Below, one piece after another: positions 62,762 to 64,000 of a DNA stretch of 64,000 bases. Position numbers and translations under genes: made by a program. The DNA lies in assembly GCF_000187895.1 (NCBI RefSeq), contig NZ_DS990131.1, positions 124,001-188,000 on the forward strand. Direction: 5' to 3'. The stretch's first letter is position 1; every line of letters begins with the position of its first letter. The notes under the pieces are model-generated. The model was not told the origin of the DNA and ran no database searches. It was given only the letters and a program-made list of their open reading frames with translations. The DNA is from Phocaeicola plebeius DSM 17135 (lineage in GTDB: Bacteria; Bacteroidota; Bacteroidia; Bacteroidales; Bacteroidaceae).

Positions 62762-63553
62762 ATGAAAACGATTTTTATTACAGGAGCTTCGTCGGGCATA
62801 GGAAAAGCGACGGTAGAATTATTTTCCGCCAATGGCTGGCAGGTTATAGCCACCATGCGCAACGTGGAAAAAGGCAAGAAACTGGTGGAACTACCCAATG
62901 TCGTCGTCATGCCGCTTGACGTGACTGATCCGGAGCAAATCCGGGAAACCTGTCGGCAAGCATTGGAACAATACGACGTTGACGTGCTGTTCAATAACGC
63001 AGGATATGGCATCATGGCACCGCTGGAACTTATTCCGGAAACTGAAATTCGAAAACTGTTCGATACAGATGTAATCGGAACCATGCTGGTCACGCAGCAA
63101 TTCATACCGCATTTCAAGCGACGCCGGGCAGGGGCCATTCTGACCACAACTTCCTTGGCGGGTATCATTGCCCTGCCGCGCGATGGTGTGTACGGGGCGG
63201 CCAAGCGTGCCCAGCAGGGTATGGTCGAGTCGCTTTACTATGAAATGAGGCCGTTCGGCGTGGCTGTAAAGGCGATGATTCCCGGAGGTACGAAAACGAA
63301 TTTCCAGACACCTCTCAATGACGTAACCGGTTATGAGAAGGCTGCAGAAAACCAACGGAAATACCTGCTGGACGGTCATGCGGAGTTCCCGGAACCGGAA
63401 GAGGCGGCAAGCGTGATCTGGCAGGCCACGACCGACGGAAAAGACAAGTTGCGCTATCCGACCGACAGCGTATGCCGAAAACTGTACGACCAGTACATAT
63501 CTATGGGTATGGAAGAGTTCAAGGAATATTTCTACAAACGACTTTTCGAATAG
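62762..63553 (+). CDS. Short-chain dehydrogenase/reductase
   Basis: 263 residues with the cofactor loop TGASSGIGKAT, NNAGYG, catalytic Ser in TTTSLAG and YGAAKRAQ (Tyr/Lys). NAD(P)-dependent oxidoreductase with unknown substrate. It is the last gene of the cluster and is followed by a strong terminator. Confidence 0.9.
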   Translation: MKTIFITGASSGIGKATVELFSANGWQVIATMRNVEKGKKLVELPNVVVMPLDVTDPEQIRETCRQALEQYDVDVLFNNAGYGIMAPLELIPETEIRKLFDTDVIGTMLVTQQFIPHFKRRRAGAILTTTSLAGIIALPRDGVYGAAKRAQQGMVESLYYEMRPFGVAVKAMIPGGTKTNFQTPLNDVTGYEKAAENQRKYLLDGHAEFPEPEEAASVIWQATTDGKDKLRYPTDSVCRKLYDQYISMGMEEFKEYFYKRLFE

Positions 63554-63605
63554 CGTACTTTCACCCGATAAAAATCGAATTTTAAGGACAGAGGGTCTAA
63601 AAATA

Positions 63606-63627
63606 AAAGCGGCCCGAAGGCCGCTTT
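63606..63627. terminator. Bidirectional terminator with CGAA tetraloop
   Basis: AAAGCGGCC (63606-63614) pairs with GGCCGCTTT (63619-63627) around CGAA. It separates the plus-strand SDR and the minus-strand SSB gene. Confidence 0.9.
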
Positions 63628-63645
63628 GTTTCAAAAAGGCAGGAA

Positions 63646-64000
63646 TTACTTCTTGCCTTTTTTGGGCTTCTTTGCCGGTTCCGCAGGAGCTTCCTCCTCT
63701 TTCTCGACAGCGAGATAGAACTTGACGGCGACCGTTACGATGCGGTTGTGCAGCACGCCGTCTTTGTCGGTCCACTCTTCGGGCTTGAAGTAGCCCTCCA
63801 CGGTAAGCAGCGTGCCCTTGGTGAGCTGGTCGAACGACCCGGTATTCTCGTTCTTGCGCCATGCTTCAATGTTCATGAAAGCGGATATACGCTTGGTTTC
63901 CTCACCGTTCTTCTCCTGACGGGCTACTGCCAGCGGGAAACGTGCGACACTTGTGGTGGTGAACTGACGGACTTCGGCATCTTTTGCCACGAATCCGGTT
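63646..64000 (-). CDS. Single-strand DNA-binding protein (SSB), 5' end outside window
   Basis: The frame continues past the right edge (TGFVAKDAEVRQFTTTSVAR), so the start is missing. The OB-fold SSB signature is visible (RFPLAVARQEKNGEETKRIS; FMNIEAWRKN; LLTVEGYFKPEEWTDKDGVL). The end is a lysine-rich tail (PAKKPKKGKK) instead of the usual acidic tip. It protects transferred single-stranded DNA. Confidence 0.85.
   Translation of the reverse strand, partial: TGFVAKDAEVRQFTTTSVARFPLAVARQEKNGEETKRISAFMNIEAWRKNENTGSFDQLTKGTLLTVEGYFKPEEWTDKDGVLHNRIVTVAVKFYLAVEKEEEAPAEPAKKPKKGKK

Noticed and set aside
1-64000. CRISPR array, tRNA, rRNA or insertion sequence
   Set aside because: No regular repeat-spacer pattern, RNA gene or transposase was recognised on either strand.

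Overview
The window is Bacteroidales DNA (Bacteroides, Parabacteroides or Alistipes type). Candidate promoters match the Bacteroidetes TAnnTTTG -7 box, fimbrillin lipoproteins and BtuG/BtuB-type vitamin B12 uptake genes are present, and the conjugation genes belong to families I associate with Bacteroidales integrative and conjugative elements (ICEs). Both ends are cut inside genes: a TraG/VirD4-like coupling protein on the left and a single-strand DNA-binding protein on the right. No integrase, att site, tRNA or rRNA was recognised, so the element boundaries lie outside the window.

Left part (1-10.5 kb): the end of the coupling protein, then an accessory zone with an AbiEi/AbiEii toxin-antitoxin pair, a HipB/HipA pair, and minus-strand small genes of unknown function. 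Several of these small genes follow long structured leaders. A secreted peptide with 18 cysteines and a histidine-rich tail, carrying its own consensus promoter, comes next, then an M23 peptidase.

Conjugation and DNA-processing block (10.7-28.2 kb): about 16 tightly packed plus-strand genes. They encode a DUF4099-like protein, two tandem toprim (primase-like) paralogs, a PH-domain membrane protein, two paralogous exported proteins that may act like VirB5, several membrane proteins, an M23-like pseudoenzyme whose frame is broken at an A-run, a muramidase-plus-M23 enzyme, an SSB-like protein and an ArdC antirestriction protein. A second, larger ArdC-like protein has lost its HExxH motif.

Cargo (28.3-40.6 kb): a HigA/HigB-like pair with a frameshifted toxin, then a cobalamin riboswitch and a complete B12 acquisition locus (surface lipoproteins, BtuG, BtuB, BtuF, BtuC, BtuD). 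Directly after btuD lies a second, diverged copy of the ArdC C-terminus, so the cargo sits between two ardC 3' ends.

Right part (40.6-64 kb): a small gene without a start codon, a DUF1016 nuclease gene containing two palindromes, three fimbrillin-family genes (the first apparently missing its 5' end), three aldo/keto reductases, an OmpA-family protein, a MobV relaxase with a candidate oriT, and five minus-strand genes of unknown function. These are followed by a serine-recombinase-like protein without catalytic residues, an HU protein, two more small genes with structured leaders, a second redox cluster (acetyltransferase, RibD/DHFR-like reductase, exported flavodoxin, SDR) and the SSB. In sum, this is a conjugative element carrying cargo for B12 scavenging, redox metabolism, surface adhesion and element maintenance.
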